Shown: positions 1 to 5,764 of the stretch, piece by piece | Layout of the letters: each line of letters starts with the position of its first letter | Position numbering within the stretch: position 1 is the stretch's first letter | Assembly (NCBI GenBank): GCA_900550095.1 | Contig: URRG01000073.1 | Coordinates: forward strand, 1-8,888 | From: an uncultured Oscillospiraceae bacterium | GTDB lineage: Bacteria; Bacillota; Clostridia; Oscillospirales; Acutalibacteraceae | DNA: 8,888 bases | Reading direction: 5' to 3' | The notes under the pieces: model-generated | Told to the model about the DNA's origin: nothing | The model's database searches: none | Seen by the model: the letters and a program-made list of their open reading frames with translations, nothing else | Translations under genes and position numbers: made by a program

Positions 1-213
1 AAGCCGCGCGGAGGATTCCTCCGCGCCGTAAAGGGGGATCAGCAAAAACCTCTCTTTTAGGGCCTTTCCGCTCTTTTTTCCCCGTGTTTCCTCCTTGAGC
101 CTTTCCGTCTCCACATCCCGGATCTCCCTTTTCAGGGAACGGGAACGGTGCTTTTCAAGCCGTATCCCCCTGGAAACCCCATAAGGGGAATGCATTCCGC
201 GCAGCATACGCAT
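1..213 (-). CDS. Unrecognised charged protein, N-terminal part (cut by window edge)
   Basis: An open frame of 71 codons starts at an ATG at 213 and is still open at base 1, so the C-terminus lies outside the window. An AGGAAG ribosome-binding site sits 7 bases before the ATG. A second in-frame ATG lies two codons later. The peptide begins MRMLRGMHSPYGVSRG and is rich in Arg, Lys and Glu, with a predicted charged helix at about residues 25-52. I see no membrane segment and no known motif. It lies 62 bases after the rpe stop on the same strand, and only a small hairpin (CGGGCT/AGCCCG, 236-249) without a T-run lies between, so co-transcription with rpe is plausible. In other Clostridia the gene after rpe is often thiN, but this start does not look like ThiN. 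The frame could still be fortuitous. Confidence 0.5.
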   Translation of the reverse strand, partial: MRMLRGMHSPYGVSRGIRLEKHRSRSLKREIRDVETERLKEETRGKKSGKALKERFLLIPLYGAEESSARL

Positions 214-275
214 ACGGTCACTTCCTTTTCTGTTGCGGGCTCAAGCCCGTTCCTCCGCCGGGGCCTGTTCCGCTT

Positions 276-944
276 CTACGCCTCCTGCAGCGCACGCCGG
301 GCGTTCTCTTTCAGCACACGGATAGCCTCCCCCGCGTCCGGATGGCGGAATACGCCCGTTCCCGCCACGCAGATATCCACGCCGGCCTTTGCCGCCTGGC
401 AGACGGTCTCCTCGTTTACTCCCCCGTCGATCTCCACCCGGAGGGAAAGCCCCATTTCCCGGGAAATCCTCTTCAGTTCCCGGACCTTTTCCAGCATAGG
501 CGCCATAAATTTCTGGCCGCCGAAGCCCGGTTCCACCGTCATCACCAGAACCATGTCCACATCCCGGAGATAGGGCTCCACGGCGGACACAGGGGTCCCC
601 GGCTTTATGACCAGCCCGGGGCTGACCCCAAGAGCCCGTATGGCCCGGACGGTCTCCCCCGTATCGCTTTCGGACTCCACATGGAAGGAGATCATATCCG
701 CTCCGGCCTTTGCAAAGCTTTCCACATACTTCAAAGGCTCCCGGATCATGAGGTGCACGTCGAAGGGCGTCTTCGTGTAGGGGCGCATGGCTCCTATCAC
801 AACGGGCCCTATGGTGATGTTGGGCACAAAACAGCCGTCCATCACATCCAGGTGGATGTAATCCGCTCCGGCCTTCTCCATCCTCACAAGCTCTTCCCCC
901 AGCCGGGAAAAATCACAGGAAAGCATGGAGGGAGCGATTTTCAT
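276..944 (-). CDS. rpe: Ribulose-phosphate 3-epimerase
   Basis: This cytosolic enzyme interconverts D-ribulose 5-phosphate and D-xylulose 5-phosphate in the pentose phosphate pathway. The 222-residue protein has the usual family length. It opens with the characteristic MKIAPSMLSCDF. The metal and catalytic residues of the TIM barrel are visible: His32 and Asp34 in HLDVMDG, His64 in VHLMI, and Asp173 in EIDGG. The phosphate-binding glycines are in VEPGFGGQ (137-144) and VAGTGVF (193-199). I chose the ATG at 944 because family homology begins exactly there and a GGAAGGG site lies about 8 bases upstream. The frame stays open to an ATG at 1052, adding 36 residues encoded largely by a 9-bp tandem repeat, and that longer form cannot be excluded. 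A promoter lies at 1171-1199. The usual clostridial neighbours rsgA and thiN are absent here. Confidence 0.97.
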   Translation of the reverse strand: MKIAPSMLSCDFSRLGEELVRMEKAGADYIHLDVMDGCFVPNITIGPVVIGAMRPYTKTPFDVHLMIREPLKYVESFAKAGADMISFHVESESDTGETVRAIRALGVSPGLVIKPGTPVSAVEPYLRDVDMVLVMTVEPGFGGQKFMAPMLEKVRELKRISREMGLSLRVEIDGGVNEETVCQAAKAGVDICVAGTGVFRHPDAGEAIRVLKENARRALQEA

Positions 945-980
945 TTCCGGCAGCCCTTCCGCCGGTCCTCCTCCGTTTAC

Positions 981-1052
981 GGCCTCTTTTGTCTCCATTG
1001 TTTTCTTTGTTTCCATTGCTTTCATTTCTTCCATTGTTCCCATAGTTTCCAT
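981..1052 (-). repeat. 9-bp tandem repeat (consensus ATGGAAACA) before the rpe start
   Basis: Read on the minus strand from 1052 there are seven nonamers in register: ATGGAAACT, ATGGGAACA, ATGGAAGAA, ATGAAAGCA, ATGGAAACA, AAGAAAACA, ATGGAGACA. Each differs from the consensus at no more than two positions. An eighth unit (AAAGAGGCC) has decayed. Because 9 is a multiple of 3, the array keeps the rpe frame open and places in-frame ATGs at 1052, 1043, 1034, 1025, 1016 and 998. If translated it gives a Met-rich METMGTMEEMKAMET leader. It lies in the 5' untranslated region if translation starts at 944. Confidence 0.85.
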
Positions 1053-1170
1053 ATCAACACAGCGTCCCTTCTCATATCTGCAGCCCCTACATTCCGGCCT
1101 GGGCTCCCGGGAAGCCTCCGCCTCTCCGCCGTCTTTGCTCCCGGCGCGTCCTGACGCCCTCTATGAGTCC

Positions 1171-1199
1171 ATTTTACATGATAAGACCCTCTTTTTCAA
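1171..1199 (-). promoter_or_regulatory. Sigma-A-type promoter for rpe
   Basis: On the minus strand there is a TTGAAA -35 box (1194-1199), a 17-bp spacer and a TAAAAT -10 box (1171-1176). Transcription would start near 1164, leaving about 220 bases before the ATG at 944, or about 110 before the ATG at 1052. Confidence 0.75.
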
Positions 1200-1596
1200 C
1201 CTTTCCCTTTTTTCGGGCCCTTTTCCGCTTTTTTCAGGCCGCTTCCATCTAAAAAACGCGCGGATACTGCATACCGCATACCGCGGTCAACCCAAAACGC
1301 GAGAACCGCAAAATCCTGAAAAGCCGGAAGGAAGAGCGGAAGGCGGAAAGCGGAACCCTGCGGGGCGGACTAAGGCTATGCGGGCGGCCTGCGGCTTTTC
1401 GAGCGCCGGGAGGACCGGGAAGGCTGGAAAGGCTGGGAAAGCCGGAAAGGCCAGAGCGCCCGTGGCTTATAGAAGGAGCAAGGCAAAAATGAAAAAGCGG
1501 GGCAAGCAGAGCAGGCGGAAAGGAAAGGAAAAGCAGGGCGGACAAGCGGAGCAGAACAAGGAAAGGCCGGCGGAAAAGCAACGGGCGCGGGACTTT
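1200..1596. other. Gene-free purine-rich spacer with short-period repeats
   Basis: No credible gene was found between the rpe promoter and the terminator of the upstream membrane-protein gene. From about 1320 to 1600 the plus strand is very rich in purines (GGAAAGG, GCGGAAA, GGCGGAAAGG). At 1417-1452 four nonamers follow one another: GGGAAGGCT, GGAAAGGCT, GGGAAAGCC, GGAAAGGCC. From 1200 to 1250 the bias reverses and the plus strand is pyrimidine-rich. A plus-strand frame starting at 1489 has a fair ribosome-binding site but gives a Lys/Arg-rich low-complexity peptide and runs antisense into the neighbouring gene, so I do not call it. Confidence 0.6.
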
Positions 1597-1620
1597 AAAA
1601 AAACAGGCGCCCGCAGGGCG
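1597..1620 (-). terminator. Probable terminator of the 172-residue membrane protein gene
   Basis: On the minus strand, about 90 bases after the stop at 1711, there is a CGCCC-TGC-GGGCG hairpin (1608-1620), then CCTG, then seven T (1603-1597). The stem is short and the T-run is set off by four bases, so strength is uncertain. Two further GC palindromes lie between the stop and this site: GGGGGCGCCCCC at 1664-1675 and GCCCGGCGGGC at 1641-1651. Confidence 0.5.
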
Positions 1621-1710
1621 GACGGCAAAAGCCTTCTCCTGCCCGGCGGGCGATCTATTCAAAGGGGGCGCCCCCATGCTCTTATACTATGCGCGGGCGG
1701 CCCCCTCCGT

Positions 1711-2229
1711 TCAATCTTTCTTTTCCGCGGCGGAGGATTCTTCCGTCCTCTCCGCCGGGCACTCCCCATCCTCTCCATCCTCAAGCGCCGCCCCGGGAGC
1801 TTCGCAGAGCGGCTGCAGTTCCGGGCTTTCCAGAGATTCCGAACTTCCCTGGGGCGCTTCGGCAGAACCGGCGGAATCAGCAGACCCAGAAACCTTTTCC
1901 GGAAGGGCCTCCCCCTTTCCGGATGAATCGCCGGCAGTCCGGTCTGTTTGGGCCGTCTGAGCGGGCTGATCAGCCTGAGAGGTTTTCTTTTTCTCCCTGT
2001 AATAAGCCCAAATAGCCGCCGCCAGCGCGCAGGCGCTTATGCCGCGCAGCACCCAGGGCCACGGGCCCTCAAACAGATTCACAGGCAGAAGGATATCCGC
2101 CAGCCACCAGGCCCCCAGAAACAGGAAAAACGCCCCCAGCCAATAAAATATAGCGTTTTCTCTTCCAAACCGGAATATCATCAAAAGCCCGCAGACAAAC
2201 CAAAGCCCCATATACACATATGCTTCCAT
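1711..2229 (-). CDS. Small membrane protein with three helices and a disordered acidic tail
   Basis: I do not recognise this 172-residue protein. The first ~80 residues are strongly hydrophobic and aromatic, and fit three membrane helices at about 5-21, 26-50 and 58-77. The last helix is followed by REKKK, which suggests a cytoplasmic C-terminus. Residues 83-172 are low complexity (Ser, Ala, Glu, Gln, Pro), acidic and probably disordered. The ATG at 2229 has a GGAGA site 8 bases upstream. It is a single-gene transcript with its own promoter at 2335-2364 and a probable terminator at 1597-1620. The gene on its promoter side encodes another small three-helix protein, but the two sequences do not resemble each other. 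The hydrophobic half makes a real gene likely. The tail runs through GC-rich repetitive DNA, so its exact extent is less certain. Confidence 0.75.
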   Translation of the reverse strand: MEAYVYMGLWFVCGLLMIFRFGRENAIFYWLGAFFLFLGAWWLADILLPVNLFEGPWPWVLRGISACALAAAIWAYYREKKKTSQADQPAQTAQTDRTAGDSSGKGEALPEKVSGSADSAGSAEAPQGSSESLESPELQPLCEAPGAALEDGEDGECPAERTEESSAAEKKD

Positions 2230-2334
2230 AGAAAATCTCCGTTTCCCCGCCCGGCCTCCTAAAGCCGGAAGCCGCGGCGGCCATGCAGATTATGCGGAAA
2301 CGCCCGCTTCCGAAAGCTTCCGCCCGTGGCTTTC

Positions 2335-2364
2335 AGTATACGGCAGAGGGCAAAGGCTTGTCAA
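2335..2364 (-). promoter_or_regulatory. Sigma-A-type promoter for the 172-residue membrane protein
   Basis: On the minus strand there is a perfect TTGACA (2359-2364), an 18-bp spacer and TATACT (2335-2340). The predicted start near 2328 gives a leader of about 100 bases. The promoter begins about 40 bases past the tandem terminators of the preceding gene, consistent with an independent transcription unit. Confidence 0.75.
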
Positions 2365-2400
2365 CTCCACAGACGTTCCCGCAGGCGCCGGCAGGCATAT

Positions 2401-2442
2401 AAAAGACCGGCAGAAAGGCAGGGGGCGCCTTTCCGCCGGTCT
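2401..2442 (-). terminator. Second of two tandem terminators after the 129-residue membrane protein gene
   Basis: On the minus strand AGACCGGC (2435-2442) pairs with GCCGGTCT (2404-2411), and an inner AAAGGC/GCCTTT stem extends the hairpin. The RNA then reads TTTTATATG. The outer stem is 8 bp with a two-base internal loop before the inner stem. The stem is symmetric, but the plus-strand exit lacks a T-run, so I assign it to the minus strand. Confidence 0.7.
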
Positions 2443-2444
2443 GC

Positions 2445-2475
2445 AAAAGGAGCCCCGCAAGGAAGCATGGGGCTC
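2445..2475 (-). terminator. First of two tandem terminators after the 129-residue membrane protein gene
   Basis: On the minus strand GAGCCCC (2469-2475) pairs with GGGGCTC (2450-2456) around a 12-base loop, followed by CTTTT. It lies about 90 bases after the stop at 2565 and almost touches the second hairpin. Confidence 0.65.
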
Positions 2476-2564
2476 TCCTGTTGCCAAACCCGATATTTTC
2501 TTGATACATAGACTGCCGGCATATACATTCTGTGCGCAGGAGCGCCTATACGCGGCGGCGCCGG

Positions 2565-2954
2565 TTATGCGGCTCTGTCTCCCGCACCGGAGACGCTTCG
2601 GCCCTCTTCCGCCCGGCGGGTCAGCTCCACGGCTCCCTCCCGGCAGACCGCAGGCTGCAGCTTTTTCTCCGCGGCGGCGCGGCGGTGTCTGCACCTCCGG
2701 CGCAGGACCTTTTCCCGATGGAGCTCCACCAGGCAGCACCCTGCCACCACGATCCCCAATAAGCCCTGCAGGGTGAGGAAAAGGGCGGAACCGCCGCCTG
2801 AAAACAGCATAGCCGCTCCCATGGCCATGGTCAGGAGCCATATTTTAGCCCCCTCCCTTTTTCTGCAGATTTCCTCCTGATACCGAAAGCTCATACCCAC
2901 GGCAAACGCCAGCATGGCGCTTCCCATCCCAAGACTCAGGAAATTCCCCGTCAT
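2565..2954 (-). CDS. Small membrane protein with three helices and a basic tail
   Basis: I do not recognise this 129-residue protein. It has three probable membrane helices, at about 4-22, 37-54 and 56-78. The second and third are separated only by a Gly/Ser turn (SGGGS). A basic region follows (HREKVLRRRCRHRR) and then an Arg/Ala/Glu-rich tail, so the C-terminus is probably cytoplasmic. The same frame is open upstream to 3137, but the extra 61 residues look non-coding. I chose the ATG at 2954 because AGGAAGAGGGA lies just before it and the hydrophobic part starts there. The promoter is at 3185-3213, which leaves a leader of about 220 bases. Two tandem terminators follow the gene. The length and helix pattern would fit a holin-like or small regulatory membrane protein, but no motif supports either. 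Confidence 0.7.
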   Translation of the reverse strand: MTGNFLSLGMGSAMLAFAVGMSFRYQEEICRKREGAKIWLLTMAMGAAMLFSGGGSALFLTLQGLLGIVVAGCCLVELHREKVLRRRCRHRRAAAEKKLQPAVCREGAVELTRRAEEGRSVSGAGDRAA

Positions 2955-3099
2955 AGTTCCCTCTTCCTTTCCGCCGGTCTCTCTTCCTCCCGGAAAAGAG
3001 ACGCTCTTTTCATCCCTGCGGCGGGACCCTTTGCCGCATACAGGTACGCCGGTATGCCGATACACTGTTCCGCTGAACGCCGCCCTTTTTGGGCCCCAT
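2951..3099 (-). promoter_or_regulatory. Leader with two overlapping mini-ORFs before the 129-residue gene
   Basis: Within the long leader two short frames run end to end into the gene. A 29-codon frame (3099-3010, beginning MGPKKGG) ends with a TGA that overlaps the ATG of a 20-codon frame (3013-2951, beginning MKRASLF). The TGA of that frame overlaps the ATG of the membrane-protein gene at 2954. The geometry fits translational coupling, but neither mini-ORF has a strong ribosome-binding site. Chance is possible. Confidence 0.3.
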
Positions 3100-3184
3100 G
3101 CTGTGAATCCGCTTCCAGCCGCAGTTTCTGAGATCAATAAATACGTTCGAGAATAATCGCTCGTTTGTTCTATTTTGTATTCTT

Positions 3185-3213
3185 ATAATAGCACATCTGT
3201 TCTGATTTGGCAA
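3185..3213 (-). promoter_or_regulatory. Sigma-A-type promoter for the 129-residue membrane protein
   Basis: On the minus strand there is TTGCCA (3208-3213), an exact 17-bp spacer and TATTAT (3185-3190). It sits in a local AT-rich pocket. No better promoter lies closer to the gene start at 2954. Confidence 0.7.
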
Positions 3214-3229
3214 GGCTTTTCCAAAAAAA

Positions 3230-3245
3230 TCGAAAATTCTTTCGA
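3230..3245. promoter_or_regulatory. Palindrome upstream of the -35 box, possible operator
   Basis: TCGAAA-ATTC-TTTCGA is a perfect 6-bp inverted repeat with a 4-base centre. It lies 17 bases upstream of the -35 box at 3208-3213, on the upstream side of the promoter where an activator or repressor could bind. No known regulator was matched to it. Confidence 0.35.
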
Positions 3246-3550
3246 ATGAGCCCTCCCCGCCCTGCGGTTCTGGACCCGCCGGGCACTCCCACCCCTTTCT
3301 ACAACAAAAGTATATTCTCCTATGTGTCCCATAAAAAGGACCTTTCTCCTTCCGCCAAAAAACGGCGTACAGCGTTTCGGCTTGTGTTTCGCGGTCTGCG
3401 TTCCGGCGGCGCGCAGAGGGCCGCATGGCACACGGTCACATAGAGACAGAAAGGGAAAGGGGAAGGAGGAAAGAGAAAAAGCGAGAGAAAAAGGGAGCAG
3501 ATACCGGCGCGAAAAAACCGGAGAACCGAGGAACCGAGGAACCGGAAACA
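3246..3550. other. Gene-free spacer with polypurine tract
   Basis: No gene was found between the yabE terminator and the next promoter. From about 3440 to 3546 the plus strand is almost entirely purine in stretches (GAAAGGGAAAGGGGAAGGAGG and similar). It ends in three copies of the 8-mer GAACCGAG/GAACCGGA at 3523-3546. The open frames crossing it, on both strands, are low complexity and lack convincing starts. Confidence 0.6.
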
Positions 3551-3594
3551 TCAAAAACAAAAAACGGAAGGCCCCCGAGGAAGCCTTCCGTTTT
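3551..3594 (-). terminator. Strong terminator of the yabE-like gene
   Basis: AAAACGGAAGGC (3561-3572) and GCCTTCCGTTTT (3583-3594) form a perfect 12-bp stem with a 10-base loop. In the minus direction the stem runs into TTTTTTGTTTTTG, a good U-tract. It lies about 105 bases after the stop at 3701. The plus side also has four T, so some bidirectional activity is possible. Confidence 0.85.
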
Positions 3595-3700
3595 GCAGCG
3601 ATATTTCCACTGTTGGTTTTCTTTTGCGTTTTGCTCTTTTCCCGTCGTATCCGAGCGATTCCAAGCAATCCCGGGCAGCCTTCCGCAGCCGGGGCCGCGG

Positions 3701-4969
3701 TCAGCCCAGAATATAGATATTCATCGTGCGGGAGCCGAAGAGCCTGCACTCGTTCAGGGTATCCATATACAGGTCGGCCAGAATAATGCCGTTCATGCAG
3801 CCGCCGCCCGTATCGGCGGCCACCGCGTATCCGTATACGGTCTTCCCGTCCGGCGAGCAGATGAACAGCTTTGTGCCATAGGGGATGATATTGGGGTTCA
3901 CCGCCACGCGGCCCACTGCCGCAGGCACTCCTGTGGAGCAGATCCCGCCGCCCGTATAAGCGGAGCAGCGCCCGGAGATCATCTTCGTATACCGGACAGG
4001 GTTGCCGTTCTGATCGTATACCGTCCCGCCGCTGACGCTGGCATGGGATACGGCGCTTTTCGTGCCTACCCGCACTACCTTATCCACAGGCTCTTCTTTT
4101 ACGGTATCGCTCACAACCTTCGTTTCTGCCAATTCCCCATCGATATATTTATACTGGGTCGTGATCTCCCTTAGGCCTTCCCGGCCCTCGGTCTCCACCT
4201 TGGTCCTGCCCTTATACAGGGTGCCGTCTTCCTTCTGCACGGTCTTGTAGCCGATGGCTTCCTTCGTGACCTTCGTTTCATAGGTCACGCGGCTGACGGA
4301 AATCTCCATACCCTCCGTCACAGCCGTATCCTCCGCCACGCTGAGAAAATCATCTTCTCCCAGAGTTACGCCGGCGGCCTTCACCGCTGAAGCGGCGTCT
4401 CCCGCCAGAACCACTACGTCCTTCGTCTTGCCGTCCGCCGTGACCTTCACGCCGTAGCGGCGCGTAATCTCTACGGAAGTATCCTTTGTGACCCTGGAGG
4501 CAGGCGCCGGGGAAACCAGGTCGTTGCCGTCCAGCTCCGTTCCGGCTTTCTTCAGAACCTCTTCCACAGTCTCCCCATAGGGCAGATACACTGCTTTGGA
4601 GCCGCCGTCGGCCTTGACGGTCACTTTCTGAAGCGTGCGGACATCGATGCGGATATCGCCGCTGCCTTCCTCTACGGAATACGCGATCACGCTGGATTCC
4701 GGGATGTCGTAGCCCAGATACCGGAGGAGATCCCGGGCTTCTTCCTCTGTGCCGCATTCGGCAATGGCAGAGGCCGACGCCGTTTCTCCGTCCACCGTTA
4801 CAGTGATGTCCTTTGTGGCGGCCAGCACGGTCACAACCGAACTCACCGTAATCATCACCATCACCGCCAGGGCGGTAATACGCATCATGGGCAGCCGGGC
4901 GGCGATCCCTTTTGCCTTCCGGCCCAGGGGTCGAAGCGCCGACAGCGCCTTTCTGCAGATTTCTTTCAT
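3701..4969 (-). CDS. yabE: YabE-like 3D-domain cell-wall protein (DUF348, G5, 3D)
   Basis: This is an exported wall-associated protein of 422 residues, close to the length I recall for B. subtilis YabE. It has a basic N-terminus and then a signal anchor at about 29-50. DUF348 ubiquitin-like repeats follow at about 114-160 and 172-216, with a weaker copy at 53-112. A G5 domain spans about 226-304 and a C-terminal 3D domain 332-422. The 3D domain has the double-psi barrel fold of MltA-type lytic enzymes and presumably acts on peptidoglycan during growth or resuscitation. Its Asp residues are visible at 386 (ADTGG) and 399 (ADLY), but the first position reads VNP (Asn358) where many members have VDP. 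I chose the ATG at 4969 because it has an AAGGTG site 6 bases upstream and precedes a proper signal sequence; the longer frame to a TTG at 5125 lacks both. It is flanked by its own promoter and terminator, so it is probably monocistronic. Confidence 0.95.
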   Translation of the reverse strand: MKEICRKALSALRPLGRKAKGIAARLPMMRITALAVMVMITVSSVVTVLAATKDITVTVDGETASASAIAECGTEEEARDLLRYLGYDIPESSVIAYSVEEGSGDIRIDVRTLQKVTVKADGGSKAVYLPYGETVEEVLKKAGTELDGNDLVSPAPASRVTKDTSVEITRRYGVKVTADGKTKDVVVLAGDAASAVKAAGVTLGEDDFLSVAEDTAVTEGMEISVSRVTYETKVTKEAIGYKTVQKEDGTLYKGRTKVETEGREGLREITTQYKYIDGELAETKVVSDTVKEEPVDKVVRVGTKSAVSHASVSGGTVYDQNGNPVRYTKMISGRCSAYTGGGICSTGVPAAVGRVAVNPNIIPYGTKLFICSPDGKTVYGYAVAADTGGGCMNGIILADLYMDTLNECRLFGSRTMNIYILG

Positions 4970-5200
4970 TGCTTCACCTTTTCTTTCTGCGGAGCTTCTC
5001 CCGTATGCGCCGCTTTGTTCCCGCTTTCCATCCTCGCTGTGATCTTCCTGCTTTACACGATGATCTCCAAAGGCGTCCGGCGCCGCGGCGGGCGCGTAAC
5101 GGATGCGCTTCGGGGCAGAGCTCAAAACGCGGAAAAACGGCGGCGCGGAGACAAGCGCCCTGAGGCACAGTTCCGCTTGGGGATAGGAGTTGAGCCGTTG
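4970..5200 (-). promoter_or_regulatory. Long 5' leader of the yabE-like gene
   Basis: About 230 GC-rich bases separate the predicted transcript start from the ATG at 4969. Short GC stems are possible, for example GGCGC/GCGCC around 5140-5160. I could not match the leader to the ydaO (c-di-AMP) riboswitch, which controls some wall-lytic genes elsewhere, or to any other riboswitch consensus I know. On the plus strand a frame starting at a TTG at 5015 encodes a short hydrophobic stretch antisense to the leader, but it lacks a ribosome-binding site. Confidence 0.4.
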
Positions 5201-5206
5201 TTAGTA

Positions 5207-5234
5207 AGTATATCCACAAAATGCGTATTGTCAA
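5207..5234 (-). promoter_or_regulatory. Sigma-A-type promoter for the yabE-like gene
   Basis: On the minus strand there is a perfect TTGACA (5229-5234), a 16-bp spacer and TATACT (5207-5212), in a clearly AT-rich pocket. Just upstream (minus strand) CTACACT and GTACACT form a short direct repeat at about 5262-5278 that could bind a regulator. Confidence 0.8.
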
Positions 5235-5387
5235 ATTCATACCCCATAGTATTTTTGTTGAAAGTGTACAGAGTGTAGAAAAATATGTTTTGAATTGAGA
5301 AAATAAAACCTCTTTTCTATCGAGAATCCTTTCTTTTCCGCGCTTTTCTGCCTTCCCGTTTTCGTGCAAGTTGCAAGAATCTAAAAA

Positions 5388-5412
5388 TTACAAAGTTGTA
5401 ACAATCGTTACA
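5388..5412. promoter_or_regulatory. Two overlapping palindromes, possible operator
   Basis: TTACAA-AG-TTGTAA (5388-5401) overlaps TGTAAC-AATC-GTTACA (5397-5412). The second can also be read as TGTAA-N6-TTACA, the half-site size and spacing of CRP/FNR-family operators. No gene start is close: the yabE promoter is about 160 bases away. Confidence 0.35.
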
Positions 5413-5743
5413 GACGTGTATTTTTCCTTTTAAACACATAATTTGAAAGAAGATTTGGAATACATCTCCAGGCGCTTGTCCCGATTTATGGCTCTGCCGC
5501 TGGATTTTTACGGCTTTCACGATTTATTCACATTTTCGGCAAAACCCACAAGAAGCGATCCGCAGACACAGAATAAAAAATGCCCCGCGTTCCGCCGTAA
5601 ACCGACCGCATTACCGCATTTCATGCGCCCTTACCTCCGACGCACCTTTCCCTGCTTTTACATAGAGCCCTGCCCCCGGCTCTACTGCTCCATATGGCGC
5701 GCCTATTCCAGCACGGGCATTGTCCGGGCATTTGCAATATGCA

Positions 5744-5764
5744 GGACAGATATCCGACAGATAT
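5744..5764 (+). repeat. 11-bp direct repeat (GACAGATATCC/T) beside an AT island
   Basis: GACAGATATC occurs twice, 11 bp apart, and is followed by GATATATAGTATATATAG up to about 5790. Repeat spacing of about one helical turn puts both copies on the same face of DNA. A weak plus-strand promoter (CCGACA, 17 bp, TATAGT) can be read across it. Confidence 0.5.

Noticed and set aside
7..27. Perfect GC palindrome (GCGCGGAGGA-T-TCCTCCGCGC) as a terminator
   Set aside because: It lies inside the open frame at the left edge, its loop is too small as drawn, and no T-run is visible before the window ends.
945..1052. Treating the 36-residue extension as the certain N-terminus of Rpe
   Set aside because: Family homology starts at the internal ATG at 944, which has a ribosome-binding site; the extension is repeat-derived.
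1022..1075. Leader mini-ORF on the minus strand before rpe, with three Trp codons (MRRDAVLIWKLWEQWKK), as a possible attenuator
   Set aside because: The Trp codons are just the ATGGAA repeat read one base out of frame, there is no terminator/antiterminator pair, and rpe has no known tryptophan control.
1489..1926. Plus-strand frame of 145 codons with AAGGAG about 10 bases upstream
   Set aside because: The product is Lys/Arg-rich low complexity from a purine repeat and then runs antisense through the tail of the 172-residue gene; no motif and codon character like a shadow frame.
3145..3175. Possible LexA box near the promoter of the 129-residue gene
   Set aside because: Only half-sites (CGAAC, AGAAC) are present; neither is paired with GTTCG at the four-base spacing of the Firmicutes LexA site.
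4970..5200. ydaO (c-di-AMP) riboswitch in the yabE leader
   Set aside because: None of the conserved sequence blocks I know for that riboswitch can be found.
5015..5278. Plus-strand frame with a hydrophobic start (FPLSILAVIFLLYTM) antisense to the yabE leader
   Set aside because: TTG start, no ribosome-binding site, and the remainder is basic GC-rich sequence that reads through the yabE promoter; probably coincidence.
5663..5684. TAGAGCC/GGCTCTA hairpin as a terminator
   Set aside because: No T-run on either strand after the stem; kept only as a hairpin within the gene-free interval.
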